This document shows, piece by piece, positions 27,087-36,343 of a stretch of DNA of 64,000 nt (positions within the stretch are counted from its first letter, which is position 1; every line of letters begins with the position of its first letter). Source of the DNA: Catalinimonas niigatensis (lineage in GTDB: Bacteria; Bacteroidota; Bacteroidia; Cytophagales; Cyclobacteriaceae). The translations under genes and the position numbers were made by a program. Location of the stretch: NCBI RefSeq assembly GCF_030506285.1, contig NZ_CP119422.1, positions 3,893,501 through 3,957,500 on the forward strand, written 5' to 3'. The notes beneath the pieces were generated by a model. It had not been told where the DNA came from, searched no databases, and was given only the letters and a program-made list of their open reading frames with translations.

Positions 27087-27569
27087 CAAATATTCTACAA
27101 AAGCATAAGGGTGAGGATTTTTCGCATCAGGCTCATGCTCTTCGCGCCTATGTTCTTTCCAATAGTTTAAATCTATTTCGGGAAAGAAAGCATCTCCTTC
27201 AAAGCTTGCTTTAATTTCAGTGATGTACATTTTATCAGCTTTATTTATAGTCTGACGGTAAATCTCAGCGCCTCCAAGGATGAAAACTTCCTTCTGTTGA
27301 TGTTCCTCAGCGATCTTAAAAGCCTCAGGAATATTATCTACTACAAAGCAACCTTCCACCTGATAATCAGGATGGCGGGTAATAATAATGTGGGTGCGAT
27401 GAGGTAATGGGCCATTCATAGACTCAAAAGTCTTTCGTCCCATGATTACATAATGGTCTCTAGTAGTACTTTTAAAAAATTTTAGGTCGGCAGGCATGTG
27501 CCATACTAAATCGTTTTCTTTGCCGATGACGCCATTATCTGATTTGGCAGCAATAATAGATCTGATCAT
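27078..27569 (-). CDS. folA: Dihydrofolate reductase
   Basis: Reduces dihydrofolate to tetrahydrofolate with NADPH. The 163-aa protein has the complete family pattern: SIIAAKSDNGVIGKENDLVWHMPADLK split around the Trp-His-Met active-site loop, the catalytic acidic residue in MPADLKFFK, the NADPH loop VIMGRKTFESM, and VFILGGAEIYRQ. Its start overlaps the fmt stop by 4 bp (27566-27569, ATGA), so the two are translationally coupled, which makes sense because Fmt needs 10-formyltetrahydrofolate. Confidence 0.97.
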   Translation of the reverse strand: MIRSIIAAKSDNGVIGKENDLVWHMPADLKFFKSTTRDHYVIMGRKTFESMNGPLPHRTHIIITRHPDYQVEGCFVVDNIPEAFKIAEEHQQKEVFILGGAEIYRQTINKADKMYITEIKASFEGDAFFPEIDLNYWKEHRREEHEPDAKNPHPYAFVEYLKK

Positions 27570-28504
27570 AAGGTATTACCGCGTAAGAATTCTGCAACAG
27601 ACATCCTTTTGCGACCTTCAATCTGAAGTTCATCAAAAGATAGTAGGTCATCTTGTGTCTGTATATGAATAAAGTTTTTGTTATCGCTTATATATTGTCC
27701 GGGAGCTAGATTGGGGTTTTGTTCGTGGGTATTAGATACCGAATATATCTTACAAACTTTTTCTCCTCCTCGGGTATCCAAAGTTGTCCAGGCGGCTGGG
27801 TATGGTGAAAGGCCACGAACAAAATTGCGTATCTTCTCAGCAGGATGGTTCCAGTCAATTTTGCAGGTTTCCCTCAGAATTTTCGGAGCGCTCATCAATT
27901 CTAACCCTTTACTATTTTGTGCTTTCAAGGAGTATTCATCACGAGCAATAGCTTTTATAGTCTTTAGCACCAGTTTGCTGCCTTTTTGCATCAGCCTTTC
28001 ATAAAGAGTGCCTGCTGTATCATCAGGATGTATCGGTTCTTTTTCCTGGAATAGGATATTACCAGTATCTATTTCATGCTTAAGCATAAAAGTGGTTACA
28101 CCAGTTTCAGTTTCTCCATTGATGATGGCCCAATTGATAGGAGCTGCACCGCGGTACTGAGGCAAATAGGAGGCATGCAGATTAAAAGTGCCGATTTCGG
28201 GCATGTTCCAAACTTCTTCAGGCAGCATACGGAAAGCCACTACTACCTGCAAATTAGCACGATAGCTTTTCAGCTCCTGATGAAAATCCGGATTTTTAAG
28301 ATTGGTAGGTTGTAAAACAGGAATGTTTTGCGCCAGTGCATAGGCTTTTACGGGTGAGGGAATTACCTTTTGCCCACGTCCGCGAGGTTTATCTACCGCA
28401 GTGACTACCGCTACCACCTGAAAATGATTCTCCACCAGAATTTGCAGGGAAGGAACAGCAAATTCTGGTGTACCCATAAAAATGATCCTGAGATCTTCTT
28501 TCAT
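27566..28504 (-). CDS. fmt: Methionyl-tRNA formyltransferase
   Basis: Formylates initiator Met-tRNA using 10-formyl-THF. The 312-aa protein begins with IIFMGTPEFAVPSLQIL, typical for Fmt, and carries the active-site region with catalytic Asn/His/Asp elements: FNLHASYLPQYRGAAPINW and TFMLKHEIDTGNILFQ. A C-terminal OB-like tRNA-binding domain follows from about residue 210. folA is directly downstream with a 4-bp overlap, and the DUF1343 gene ends 40 bp upstream on the same strand. Confidence 0.97.
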   Translation of the reverse strand: MKEDLRIIFMGTPEFAVPSLQILVENHFQVVAVVTAVDKPRGRGQKVIPSPVKAYALAQNIPVLQPTNLKNPDFHQELKSYRANLQVVVAFRMLPEEVWNMPEIGTFNLHASYLPQYRGAAPINWAIINGETETGVTTFMLKHEIDTGNILFQEKEPIHPDDTAGTLYERLMQKGSKLVLKTIKAIARDEYSLKAQNSKGLELMSAPKILRETCKIDWNHPAEKIRNFVRGLSPYPAAWTTLDTRGGEKVCKIYSVSNTHEQNPNLAPGQYISDNKNFIHIQTQDDLLSFDELQIEGRKRMSVAEFLRGNTL

Positions 28505-28544
28505 ATCATATGAATTTCAGTGTAGCTTAATTGTTTTAATCTTT

Positions 28545-29768
28545 TTATTCAAAATCATCGTAAAGCAGATATTTTTTCCTCATGGTCTTATAAAGGTTGA
28601 GGTCATCTGTCCAGCTTCTTCTAATTTCATTTTCACTTACACCGGAAGTAAGCTGTGCTCTAAGTTTTTTTGTGCCGGCCAGCAGATCAAAAAAATCTTC
28701 CCGGAAAAAATCTTCATTACTCATGCCCAGATCTGCAGCTTTCTTATAAAAAAGCATCAGGTAATCTAACGTAAAGCTCGAGAGGCGTTCTTCATTCCTA
28801 AAGTCTAATCCATAACAACGTTTGCCCTCATGGTCAGGATTCATGGCAGCACCTGGAACATCCTGTGGAACAAAGCTGAAAGTATCTACAGGCTGTACTT
28901 CTGTGCTTTTCAGAGTGGCAAATATAGGGTCAGGGTAGCCAACCACCTGAAAAGGAAAATCCGTTCCCCGACCCACACTCATGGCGGTACCTTCAAAAAA
29001 GCAAAGTGAAGGATACAAGTTGATTGCATGATCATTGGGTAAATTTGGAGAGGGTCTGATAGGCAACGAATAGTTATCTGTGTGATCATAATTCTTGACT
29101 TTGATGATCTCCAAAGCACATTGCTTTCCTCCTGCTAGCCAGCCTTCACCATTGATCATCTGCGCCAGTTCGCCCACTGTAAGTCCATGAACTACAGGAA
29201 TAGGGTGCATTCCCACAAAAGATTGTTGTTCAAGTTCTAATACCGGGCCATCCACATAATATCCATTAGGATTAGGACGATCTAAGATGAGCATTTGTTT
29301 GTCCTGCTCAGCACAGGCTTCCATCACATAGTGCATGGTGCTGATATAGGTATAAAAACGAGCGCCTACATCCTGAATATCAAAAATGACAAGATCAATA
29401 TCTTTTAGCTGATCAGGCTGGGGCTTTTTATTTTTGCCGTACAAGGAGATAATAGGCAAACCAGTTTTGGAGTCCGTAGAGTTTTGGATATGTTCTCCAG
29501 CGCCTGCTTCTCCTCTGAAGCCATGCTCGGGGGCAAAGATGGTTTTTAAATTAACGCCCATTGCCAGCAAAGAGTCAACCAGGTGAGTATTACCGATATG
29601 GGAAGTATGGTTGACTACTGCTGCCACTCGCTTTCCCTCCATCAATGGCAAGTAAGCTTCGGTCTGCCACGCGGCAGGCTGTATGTTATTTTCTACAACA
29701 GTGGTCTGGGGCTGACAGGCAACCGCCCAAGGAATAATAAAGAATGATATTAGTGTGATGAGACGCAT
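28545..29768 (-). CDS. DUF1343 protein, NamZ-like exo-beta-N-acetylmuramidase
   Basis: A 407-aa secreted protein with a signal peptide (LITLISFFIIPWAVACQPQ); the WAVACQ site may be a lipobox. The mature sequence has the DUF1343 core: RVAAVVNHTSHIGNTH, IFAPEHGFRGEAGAGE, DLVIFDIQDVGARFYTYIST, RPNPNGYYVDGP and VGRGTDFPFQVVG. The characterised member NamZ of Bacillus subtilis removes terminal MurNAc from peptidoglycan fragments, so a role in cell-wall recycling is likely. It also fits the recycling genes at 45-48 kb. Confidence 0.93.
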   Translation of the reverse strand: MRLITLISFFIIPWAVACQPQTTVVENNIQPAAWQTEAYLPLMEGKRVAAVVNHTSHIGNTHLVDSLLAMGVNLKTIFAPEHGFRGEAGAGEHIQNSTDSKTGLPIISLYGKNKKPQPDQLKDIDLVIFDIQDVGARFYTYISTMHYVMEACAEQDKQMLILDRPNPNGYYVDGPVLELEQQSFVGMHPIPVVHGLTVGELAQMINGEGWLAGGKQCALEIIKVKNYDHTDNYSLPIRPSPNLPNDHAINLYPSLCFFEGTAMSVGRGTDFPFQVVGYPDPIFATLKSTEVQPVDTFSFVPQDVPGAAMNPDHEGKRCYGLDFRNEERLSSFTLDYLMLFYKKAADLGMSNEDFFREDFFDLLAGTKKLRAQLTSGVSENEIRRSWTDDLNLYKTMRKKYLLYDDFE

Positions 29769-29894
29769 AAAGTTGTTTAATTTGCACCGGATAAACAGAA
29801 GGGGCAGTCGTAAATGTATAAATACTTTTGGACAAGTGGTAACCTTCCGGAAATAGCCCAGTTGTTGTGTTTGAGTTTAACTATCTAGTATTCC

Positions 29895-31133
29895 TTGAAC
29901 CTCCCTTATTTTATATCAAAGAAAATCAATAAAGCTGAGAATAAGTCTTTTTCAGCAACTATCAATAAGATAGCCGTGGCCAGTATTGCACTTGGGCTGG
30001 CAACTATGTTGGTATCATTCCTGATTCTGGGAGGATTTCAAAGAGTAATCACTAACAAAATTTTTACTTTTAACGGGCACATTCAAATCACCAAATATTC
30101 GCTGGATAATTCCTTACAGGAAGAACCTATCTCAGTCAATAATCCTTTGATCCAGCATCCCGAACAATATGGCTTTATAGACCATGTACAGGTATTTGGC
30201 CATACTGCCGGTCTGTTACAGACAGATAACGAAGTGTATGGTGCTTTTATTAAGGGAGTAGGAGAGAACTTTGATAGCCTGCGGTTTCAAGATAATTTGC
30301 TGGAAGGTTCATTTATACGCTTTCCGGATAAAGAAGATAACAGCCCTAACACATATTCAACAGATGTACTTATTAGTAGAAGGATTGCCACCAGCCTTGA
30401 GTTGAATGTAGGGGATGACGTACGTATGTTATTTGTTGACCCTCCTCAGTATCGGGTACGTAAGCTCCATATTCAGGGAATTTACAATACCGGTATAGAA
30501 GAGTTTGATGAACAGATGATCATTGGAGATATCGACCTGGTGCGCCGTATCAATCAGTGGCCTGATTCGCTGGTAGGTGGAATAGAAATCTATCTGAATG
30601 ATTATGATGAGATGGCAGAGGCAGAAACGCGCCTGCAAAATGACCTCGATTATGATCTTTTTGTAGAAAAAATAGGGGATAAATATGTACAAATGTTTGA
30701 ATGGTTAGACCTGATCAACAACAATGTGATCATCTTCCTTGCGCTTATTCTCTTTGTAGCATGCTTCAACATCGTGAGTATACTATTGATCCTGATTATG
30801 GAGCGAACTCAGATGATTGGTATACTCAAGGCACTAGGAGCCCGGAATCGGCAAATCAGAAAAATATTCCGATACAATGGTATATTGCTTATCGCAAGGG
30901 GCATGATGATAGGTAACTTAATTGGTATTGGCTTTGGTCTAGTACAATATTTTTTCAAGCTTATTCCTTTAGATCCAGAAAACTACTACATGGAATATGT
31001 GCCTATCCATTGGGATTTGATGGCTATACTGGGACTTAACCTGCTCACTTTTATGATCGTAGCACTGGTATTAAATATTCCTACCATGATTATTCTACGT
31101 ATCAATCCCATCAAGGCAATTCGTTTTGATTAA
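29895..31133 (+). CDS. ABC transporter permease, FtsX/LolC-E type
   Basis: A 412-aa permease with the MacB/FtsX layout: an N-terminal helix (about residues 27-50, IAVASIALGLATMLVSFLIL), a large periplasmic domain (about 55-270), then three C-terminal helices beginning IIFLALILFVACFNIVSILL and containing the MERTQMIGILKALGARNRQI motif that couples to the ATPase. This pattern is closest to lipoprotein-releasing LolC/LolE. No ATPase gene is adjacent, so it must pair with one encoded elsewhere. The start is TTG at 29895; its 3' end overlaps the convergent glycosyltransferase by 4 bp. Confidence 0.9.
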   Translation: MNLPYFISKKINKAENKSFSATINKIAVASIALGLATMLVSFLILGGFQRVITNKIFTFNGHIQITKYSLDNSLQEEPISVNNPLIQHPEQYGFIDHVQVFGHTAGLLQTDNEVYGAFIKGVGENFDSLRFQDNLLEGSFIRFPDKEDNSPNTYSTDVLISRRIATSLELNVGDDVRMLFVDPPQYRVRKLHIQGIYNTGIEEFDEQMIIGDIDLVRRINQWPDSLVGGIEIYLNDYDEMAEAETRLQNDLDYDLFVEKIGDKYVQMFEWLDLINNNVIIFLALILFVACFNIVSILLILIMERTQMIGILKALGARNRQIRKIFRYNGILLIARGMMIGNLIGIGFGLVQYFFKLIPLDPENYYMEYVPIHWDLMAILGLNLLTFMIVALVLNIPTMIILRINPIKAIRFD

Positions 31134-31861
31134 CGATTGTACTTACGGAAAAAGCTTCGGATTTTCATGTGGATCACCCCGGTAAAGGCTTCCCAGAAAA
31201 TCCGGGATGACATTTTAGACACACCTTTGGTACGATTGGTAAAGATGATTGGCACTTCCTTAATTTTAAAATCGTATAGCCAGGCGGTGAATTTCATCTC
31301 AATCTGAAAGGCATATCCAATAAAGCGTATTCTATCAAGGTCTATGATTTGGAGTACACTGCGATGATAACATTTAAAACCAGCTGTAGCATCTTTGATA
31401 GGCATGCCGGTAATCATTTGTATGTATATGCTGGCAAAGAAAGATACTAGAACCCGGCTCATAGGCCAGTTGACCACATTGACACCGCTTACATAGCGAG
31501 ATCCAATAGCCAGATCGTATCCATCATTAGCGCAGGTCTCATATAGTCGGCTCAAATCATCAGGATCATGAGAAAAGTCTGCATCCATCTCAAAAATATA
31601 CAGATAATTCTGCTGTAGCCCATACTTAAAACCGGCAATATAAGCAGGGCCCAGTCCACTCTTCTTTTCCCGCTCCAGCAGATACACCCGCCCGGGATAC
31701 TTATGTTGTATTTCCTTAACCAGTAAGGCAGTACCATCAGGAGAGTTATCGTCCACAATCAGCACGTCAAAGAGGACAGACTGGTTAAGAATGTCTTCCA
31801 GTAGCATACTGATATTTTCGCTTTCGTTATAAGTAGGAATGACAACTAAACAGGTACTCAC
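31130..31861 (-). CDS. Polyprenol monophosphomannose synthase-like GT2
   Basis: A 243-aa family 2 glycosyltransferase like dolichol-phosphate mannosyltransferase: VVIPTYNESENI at the N terminus, LIVDDNSPDGTA, the nucleotide-binding FEMDADFSHDPDDL and GSRYVSGV. There are no C-terminal membrane helices beyond amphipathic segments, as in the soluble Dpm1 class. It transfers mannose or a similar sugar from a GDP/UDP donor to polyprenyl phosphate at the inner membrane. The GDP-mannose pathway gene manC is about 2 kb away, which supports mannose but does not prove it. Confidence 0.92.
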   Translation of the reverse strand: MSTCLVVIPTYNESENISMLLEDILNQSVLFDVLIVDDNSPDGTALLVKEIQHKYPGRVYLLEREKKSGLGPAYIAGFKYGLQQNYLYIFEMDADFSHDPDDLSRLYETCANDGYDLAIGSRYVSGVNVVNWPMSRVLVSFFASIYIQMITGMPIKDATAGFKCYHRSVLQIIDLDRIRFIGYAFQIEMKFTAWLYDFKIKEVPIIFTNRTKGVSKMSSRIFWEAFTGVIHMKIRSFFRKYNR

Positions 31862-32053
31862 AGTTCAGAATCCGGATGGTGGTTAAAAAGTCCCAAAAAT
31901 AGATAAGTTTAGGCTAGGGTAAAAATCATTTTGTCGCTTAAATCAAAATGTAATTTGTCTACATTTTTGATTATTTGTTATTTCGTGTATGTCTTTGTGC
32001 ATTAAACGACGCGATAGAAGAAATTTATATTTAGCATACTTTATTTTTATCTC

Positions 32054-32569
32054 ATGACAAAATGTGTTTTTCTGGACAGGGACGGAGTAATTAATCGTGA
32101 CCGCGTAGATTATGCTTATGATCTTCAGCATTTTGAGATGCTACCCGGAGTGATAGAAGCTCTGTTAAAGTTAAAACAAGCTGGTTTTCTGTTAGTAATC
32201 GTTACCAATCAGTCAGGGATAGCCAAAGGTATTTATAAACGCCACGACATGGAGGCTTGTCATCAGTATATGCATGCACAGACTCATCATGTGATTGACA
32301 AGGTGTATTATGCCCCACACCACCCTTCTGTTAGTGAGTCTCTTACGCGTAAGCCGGATAGCCTCATGTTTGAAAAAGCCATCGCTCGTTTTGACATTGA
32401 TACAAAAAAGTCCTGGATGATTGGGGATAAAGAAAGAGATATTACTCCCGCCTATAATTTAGGAATTCCTTCTATTTTGATTAGCCCTGACCCTAAAGAT
32501 ACCAAAGCCTTATTTGTGGTGAAAGATCTGGCTGAAGCTGCGGACAGGATTTTCCAAAAATCTACCTAA
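32054..32569 (+). CDS. HAD-IIIA phosphatase, GmhB-like
   Basis: A 171-aa HAD phosphatase of the histidinol-phosphatase/GmhB class: motif I FLDRDGVIN, motif II VTNQSGIAKG, motif III around RKPD and motif IV MIGDKERDI. GmhB removes the C7 phosphate of heptose bisphosphate for LPS core synthesis. The zinc-loop cysteines typical of E. coli GmhB are not seen here: the equivalent loop reads YAPHHPSVSESLTRKPD without Cys. So the substrate may be heptose bisphosphate or another sugar phosphate. It is convergent with the gene at 32562, overlapping by 8 bp. Confidence 0.85.
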   Translation: MTKCVFLDRDGVINRDRVDYAYDLQHFEMLPGVIEALLKLKQAGFLLVIVTNQSGIAKGIYKRHDMEACHQYMHAQTHHVIDKVYYAPHHPSVSESLTRKPDSLMFEKAIARFDIDTKKSWMIGDKERDITPAYNLGIPSILISPDPKDTKALFVVKDLAEAADRIFQKST

Positions 32570-33080
32570 GAATGGTCTTGAGGTGGTCTACACCTTCTTC
32601 GCTCACTTTGTATTTGCCCTGTCGCATTTTAAAAACCTTCTTGTAATCCTGGTTTAATTTGTTGAAATGAGAGGTATTGGTAAGGTCAATTCCATGCTCT
32701 CTGAGCAGTTTATTTACCTCCTGGGTAGTAAAAGTACCTTCCTCATTCTTTGATTGAATAAAGTAACTGGCCAGCAGTACAATATCAGTTTTACTGATAC
32801 TTTTAGGTGCTTTATAATAGAGTTCGCCAAATGAAGCCGCAGAAAGTTTACCATTAGGGTCATGGGAAGAAGTCTTCGGTTCCGGGGCTTCAAAAATGCT
32901 AAATTGCCGGCCAGTATTACCAGCAGCCTCCTGTTCAGTTTGTGCTGTTGAAGGAGCTTCACGCAGTATCTTGGTAAAGCTTTTGATAGTTTCTGCGTAA
33001 GAATTTACAAAATCTTCGCTGCCTTCAATTTCAAATTCCCCTCCGTTCACGGCAATTCTGATTCTCGCTTTGCTTTCCAT
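32562..33080 (-). CDS. Hypothetical protein with N-terminal beta module and C-terminal helical domain
   Basis: A 172-aa cytoplasmic protein. The N terminus (residues about 1-30, ARIRIAVNGGEFEIEGSEDF) is a small beta motif; a linker rich in Thr, Glu and Ser (about 45-80) follows. The C-terminal domain (about 85-172) is helical with two winged-helix-like parts, TTQEVNKLLREHGIDL and GKYKVSEEGVDHLKTIL, suggesting a possible DNA- or protein-binding fold. I do not recognise the family. The overlap of 8 bp with the convergent phosphatase gene is unusual but the ORF is well formed. Confidence 0.75.
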   Translation of the reverse strand: MESKARIRIAVNGGEFEIEGSEDFVNSYAETIKSFTKILREAPSTAQTEQEAAGNTGRQFSIFEAPEPKTSSHDPNGKLSAASFGELYYKAPKSISKTDIVLLASYFIQSKNEEGTFTTQEVNKLLREHGIDLTNTSHFNKLNQDYKKVFKMRQGKYKVSEEGVDHLKTILR

Positions 33081-33236
33081 TGACTTTAGATGGTTATTGT
33101 CTTTATTTGCATATGCCGAATGTCAGCAATATATACTTTTTTACTGTACAGAATGCACTACATGCATGAATCCTCACGATGACATCGGTTTTCTCTCAAA
33201 GAAATTAAATAAATACTTTACGGATATCAAATCATT

Positions 33237-34040
33237 ATGCCACCACATATCAATATCAGCACGCTTGGTGAAATCGCCATAGAGGCGGGTAAAGAAATTT
33301 TAAACATCTACCATCATGCAGATTTTTCACAGATCGTAGATTTTAAAGCGGATGACTCCCCCCTGACTACAGCGGATGAGGCTTCACATCATGTGATTAT
33401 AAATCGCCTCAGTAGCAAATATCCCAATATTCCTATTATTTCTGAAGAAGGTAAAGACGTAGAGTATGCTACCCGTAAGGGATGGGAATATTTCTGGCTG
33501 GTAGACCCCTTGGATGGCACCAAAGAATTCATCAAACGCAATGGTCAGTTTACCGTGAATATTGCCCTGATTCATCAGGGCAAACCTATAGTAGGCGTTA
33601 TTTATACTCCGGTTACGGAAGAGCTTTATCTGGCTGCTAAAGAAGGATATGCAGAAGATATGAAACCAGGTGCCTATAAGCAGCAATTACCAGGAAATCC
33701 TGTGCCTATTCAGGTCAACAATAAGAAAGACAAACTGGTGGCAGTCCGTAGCAGTAGCCATGCTTCGGAGGAAGAAGAAGAATTGCTTGGTCGCTATGGC
33801 GTAACAGAAAGTATCTCTAAAGGGAGCTCCCTGAAATTTTGTATGGTAGCCGAAGGTAAAGCAGATGTTTATTATCGCCATGGCCCAACCATGGAGTGGG
33901 ATACTGCCGCCGGACAGGTAGTGGTAGAGTGTGCAGGAGGCAAAGTACTGCAAGGAACAGGACCTGAACCCTTTAGATACAACAAAGAGTCACTTAGAAA
34001 TGGTAGTTTCCTTGTTCTTTCAGCCATTAAGCCTATGTGA
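33237..34040 (+). CDS. cysQ: 3'(2'),5'-bisphosphate nucleotidase CysQ
   Basis: Hydrolyses 3'-phosphoadenosine 5'-phosphate, a by-product of sulfate assimilation, to AMP. The 267-aa inositol-monophosphatase-fold protein has the metal motifs: DDSPLTTADEASH, ISEEGKD, the signature WLVDPLDGTKEFIKRNGQFTVN split across the active site, and TMEWDTAAGQ near the end. KEFIKRNG distinguishes CysQ from plain inositol monophosphatases (compare 55855-56655). Start ATG 33237, which leaves a 156-bp gap from the divergent 32562 gene. Confidence 0.94.
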   Translation: MPPHINISTLGEIAIEAGKEILNIYHHADFSQIVDFKADDSPLTTADEASHHVIINRLSSKYPNIPIISEEGKDVEYATRKGWEYFWLVDPLDGTKEFIKRNGQFTVNIALIHQGKPIVGVIYTPVTEELYLAAKEGYAEDMKPGAYKQQLPGNPVPIQVNNKKDKLVAVRSSSHASEEEEELLGRYGVTESISKGSSLKFCMVAEGKADVYYRHGPTMEWDTAAGQVVVECAGGKVLQGTGPEPFRYNKESLRNGSFLVLSAIKPM

Positions 34041-34054
34041 TATTGGAGTAAGAT

Positions 34055-34084
34055 TTTGAATATCTAAGTATTTATCTATATTTG
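34055..34084 (+). promoter_or_regulatory. Promoter of the manC-gmd-fcl operon
   Basis: TTTG (34055-34058), 18 bp, TATATTTG (34077-34084): both boxes match the Bacteroidota consensus exactly. The predicted transcription start is about 24 bp upstream of the manC GTG. Confidence 0.7.
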
Positions 34085-34114
34085 CATTGATTTATCAAAA
34101 AAAATATAAAAAAA

Positions 34115-35200
34115 GTGCAAAAAAATAATAATAACTTTGCGCTCATCATGGCGGGCGGTGTAGGAACCAGACTTTGGCCAGTAAGCCGTAAGGATTTCCC
34201 CAAGCAGTTTCATGATGTGTTGGGTGTAGGAGAAAGCCTGCTCCAGCTTTCTTACAACCGTTTACTGGATGTATGTCCTGAAGAGAATATTTATATTATC
34301 TCTAATCAGGATTATTATCAACTGATCAAAGAGCAGTTGCCAGCCATGACTGATGATCAGATTTTACTGGAACCTCAGCTGCGAAATACTGCCCCCTGTG
34401 TGGCTTATGCTGTACATAAAATAGCGCAGAAAAATCCTGATGCCAATCTTATCGTATCGCCTGCAGATCATCTCATTCTCAAGCAGGATCAATTTAAGCA
34501 GGTAGCATTAAAAGCATGTGAAGAAGCTGCAAAGCATAACGTGCTAATTACTTTCGGCATCACACCTACCCGTCCTGATACTGGCTATGGGTACATAGAA
34601 TACGATCGGTCAAACCATGAGAATGGCGTGTACAAAGTAGCGGCTTTTAAAGAAAAACCTGATTTACCCACTGCTGAAGGATTTCTCAAAGCGGGAAACT
34701 TTGTATGGAATTCCGGAATCTTTGTCTGGAGTATTGATGCCATTAAGAAAAGCTTTGAAAAATACCTGCCTGAAATGAACGCATTGTTTGATAAAGGCAG
34801 TAAGATTTATTATTCTCAGGAAGAAGAAAGGTTTATTCAGCAGGCTTACGACACCTGTATCAATATTTCTATTGACTATGGTATTTTAGAGAAGGCCGAA
34901 AATGTCTATGTAATTCCTGTTGATTTTGGCTGGACTGATCTGGGCACCTGGAAATCCATTGACTCGCAGCATGAAAAAGATAAGTACGGAAACAGTCTGC
35001 AAGGCACGGTGCTTGCTTACGACACCAAAGAGTCATTCATCAAGGTTCCCAAAGGTGAGATAGCCGTAGTACAAGGGCTAGAAAACTATATTGTGATCTA
35101 CGATGGAAAAGCACTTATGATATGTCAGAAAGACCAGGAACAAATGGTTAAGAAGTTCTTAGGTGACATCAAAGAAAAGGGTTACAACGAGTTCGTTTAA
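34115..35200 (+). CDS. manC: Mannose-1-phosphate guanylyltransferase
   Basis: Makes GDP-mannose from GTP and mannose 1-phosphate. The 361-aa nucleotidyltransferase has IMAGGVGTRLWPVSR(KDFPKQF) at residues about 11-30, the nucleotide-binding signature, followed by SPADHLI, and FKEKPD with the catalytic/sugar-binding region. It is the short form, lacking the C-terminal phosphomannose isomerase cupin of the bifunctional enzymes. The start is GTG at 34115. The next genes gmd and fcl follow at short distances, giving a GDP-L-fucose operon. Confidence 0.95.
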   Translation: MQKNNNNFALIMAGGVGTRLWPVSRKDFPKQFHDVLGVGESLLQLSYNRLLDVCPEENIYIISNQDYYQLIKEQLPAMTDDQILLEPQLRNTAPCVAYAVHKIAQKNPDANLIVSPADHLILKQDQFKQVALKACEEAAKHNVLITFGITPTRPDTGYGYIEYDRSNHENGVYKVAAFKEKPDLPTAEGFLKAGNFVWNSGIFVWSIDAIKKSFEKYLPEMNALFDKGSKIYYSQEEERFIQQAYDTCINISIDYGILEKAENVYVIPVDFGWTDLGTWKSIDSQHEKDKYGNSLQGTVLAYDTKESFIKVPKGEIAVVQGLENYIVIYDGKALMICQKDQEQMVKKFLGDIKEKGYNEFV

Positions 35201-35225
35201 AACATCAATGTTTAATTAATTCATC

Positions 35226-36338
35226 ATGAAAAAGGCGTTAATCACAGGAGTTACCGGACAAGACGGTGCTTACTTAGCCGAGTTTCTTCTAAAAAAAGGG
35301 TATGAAGTTCATGGAATCAAACGTAGAACTTCCCTATTCAACACTGATCGCATAGATCATCTCTATCAAGATCCACATGAGAAAGATCTGAAACTGAAGC
35401 TGCATTATGGCGATTTGACAGATTCTACCAATATCATTCGCATTGTACAGGAGGTACAACCCGATGAGATTTATAATCTGGGCGCTATGTCTCATGTAAA
35501 AGTTAGTTTCGATGAGCCTGAGTATACTGCCAACGTAGATGGGTTAGGTACGCTGAGAATATTAGAGGCAGTACGTATATTAGGACTACAGGAAAAAACC
35601 AAAATATACCAGGCGTCTACTTCAGAGTTGTACGGTCTGGTGCAGGAAGTACCTCAAAGTGAGAAGACTCCTTTTTACCCACGTTCTCCTTATGCAGTAG
35701 CTAAGATGTACGGGTTCTGGATTACTGTCAACTACCGTGAGGCTTACAATATGTTTGCAGTCAACGGAATTCTTTTCAATCACGAATCTCCAATCAGAGG
35801 GGAAACTTTTGTGACCCGCAAAATTACTCGCGCAGCAGCACGTATTGCTTTGGGATTACAGGATATCTGTTACCTGGGAAATATGGATGCCAAACGTGAC
35901 TGGGGCCATGCCAAAGATTATGTGCAGGCCATGTGGCTAATCCTTCAGCAGGAAAAAGCAGAAGATTATGTAATTGCTACCGGGATAACCACAACTGTAC
36001 GTGATTTTGTGCGTATGTCGTTTAAAGAGCTGGGTATAGAGCTAAAATTTGAGGGTGAAGGCGTAAACGAGGTGGGCAAGATAACAAGTTGCTCTAATCC
36101 GGATTTTCAACTTGAAGTAGGAAAAGAAGTTATCAAAGTAGACCCTGAATACTACCGTCCTACAGAAGTGGAGCTTTTGATCGGTGATCCTACCAAAGCC
36201 CGCGAACAATTAGGTTGGAAGCTGGAATATACTTTGGAAACTTTGGTGAAAGATATGGTACACTCGGATGTTGCGTTGTTCAAGAGGGATAAATTCCTCA
36301 TGAAGGGCGGACACAAAGTGTACAGTTATCATGAGTAA
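35226..36338 (+). CDS. gmd: GDP-mannose 4,6-dehydratase
   Basis: Converts GDP-D-mannose to GDP-4-keto-6-deoxymannose. The 370-aa extended SDR protein has the NADP motif [17 protein letters not shown] (residues about 5-21), the 2'-phosphate-binding Arg in GIKRRTS, the catalytic Ser/Thr-Tyr-Lys in STSELYG and [13 protein letters not shown], and the typical [17 protein letters not shown]. It lies 25 bp after manC and 5 bp before fcl. Confidence 0.97.
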   Translation: MKKALITGVTGQDGAYLAEFLLKKGYEVHGIKRRTSLFNTDRIDHLYQDPHEKDLKLKLHYGDLTDSTNIIRIVQEVQPDEIYNLGAMSHVKVSFDEPEYTANVDGLGTLRILEAVRILGLQEKTKIYQASTSELYGLVQEVPQSEKTPFYPRSPYAVAKMYGFWITVNYREAYNMFAVNGILFNHESPIRGETFVTRKITRAAARIALGLQDICYLGNMDAKRDWGHAKDYVQAMWLILQQEKAEDYVIATGITTTVRDFVRMSFKELGIELKFEGEGVNEVGKITSCSNPDFQLEVGKEVIKVDPEYYRPTEVELLIGDPTKAREQLGWKLEYTLETLVKDMVHSDVALFKRDKFLMKGGHKVYSYHE

Positions 36339-36343
36339 AGATT

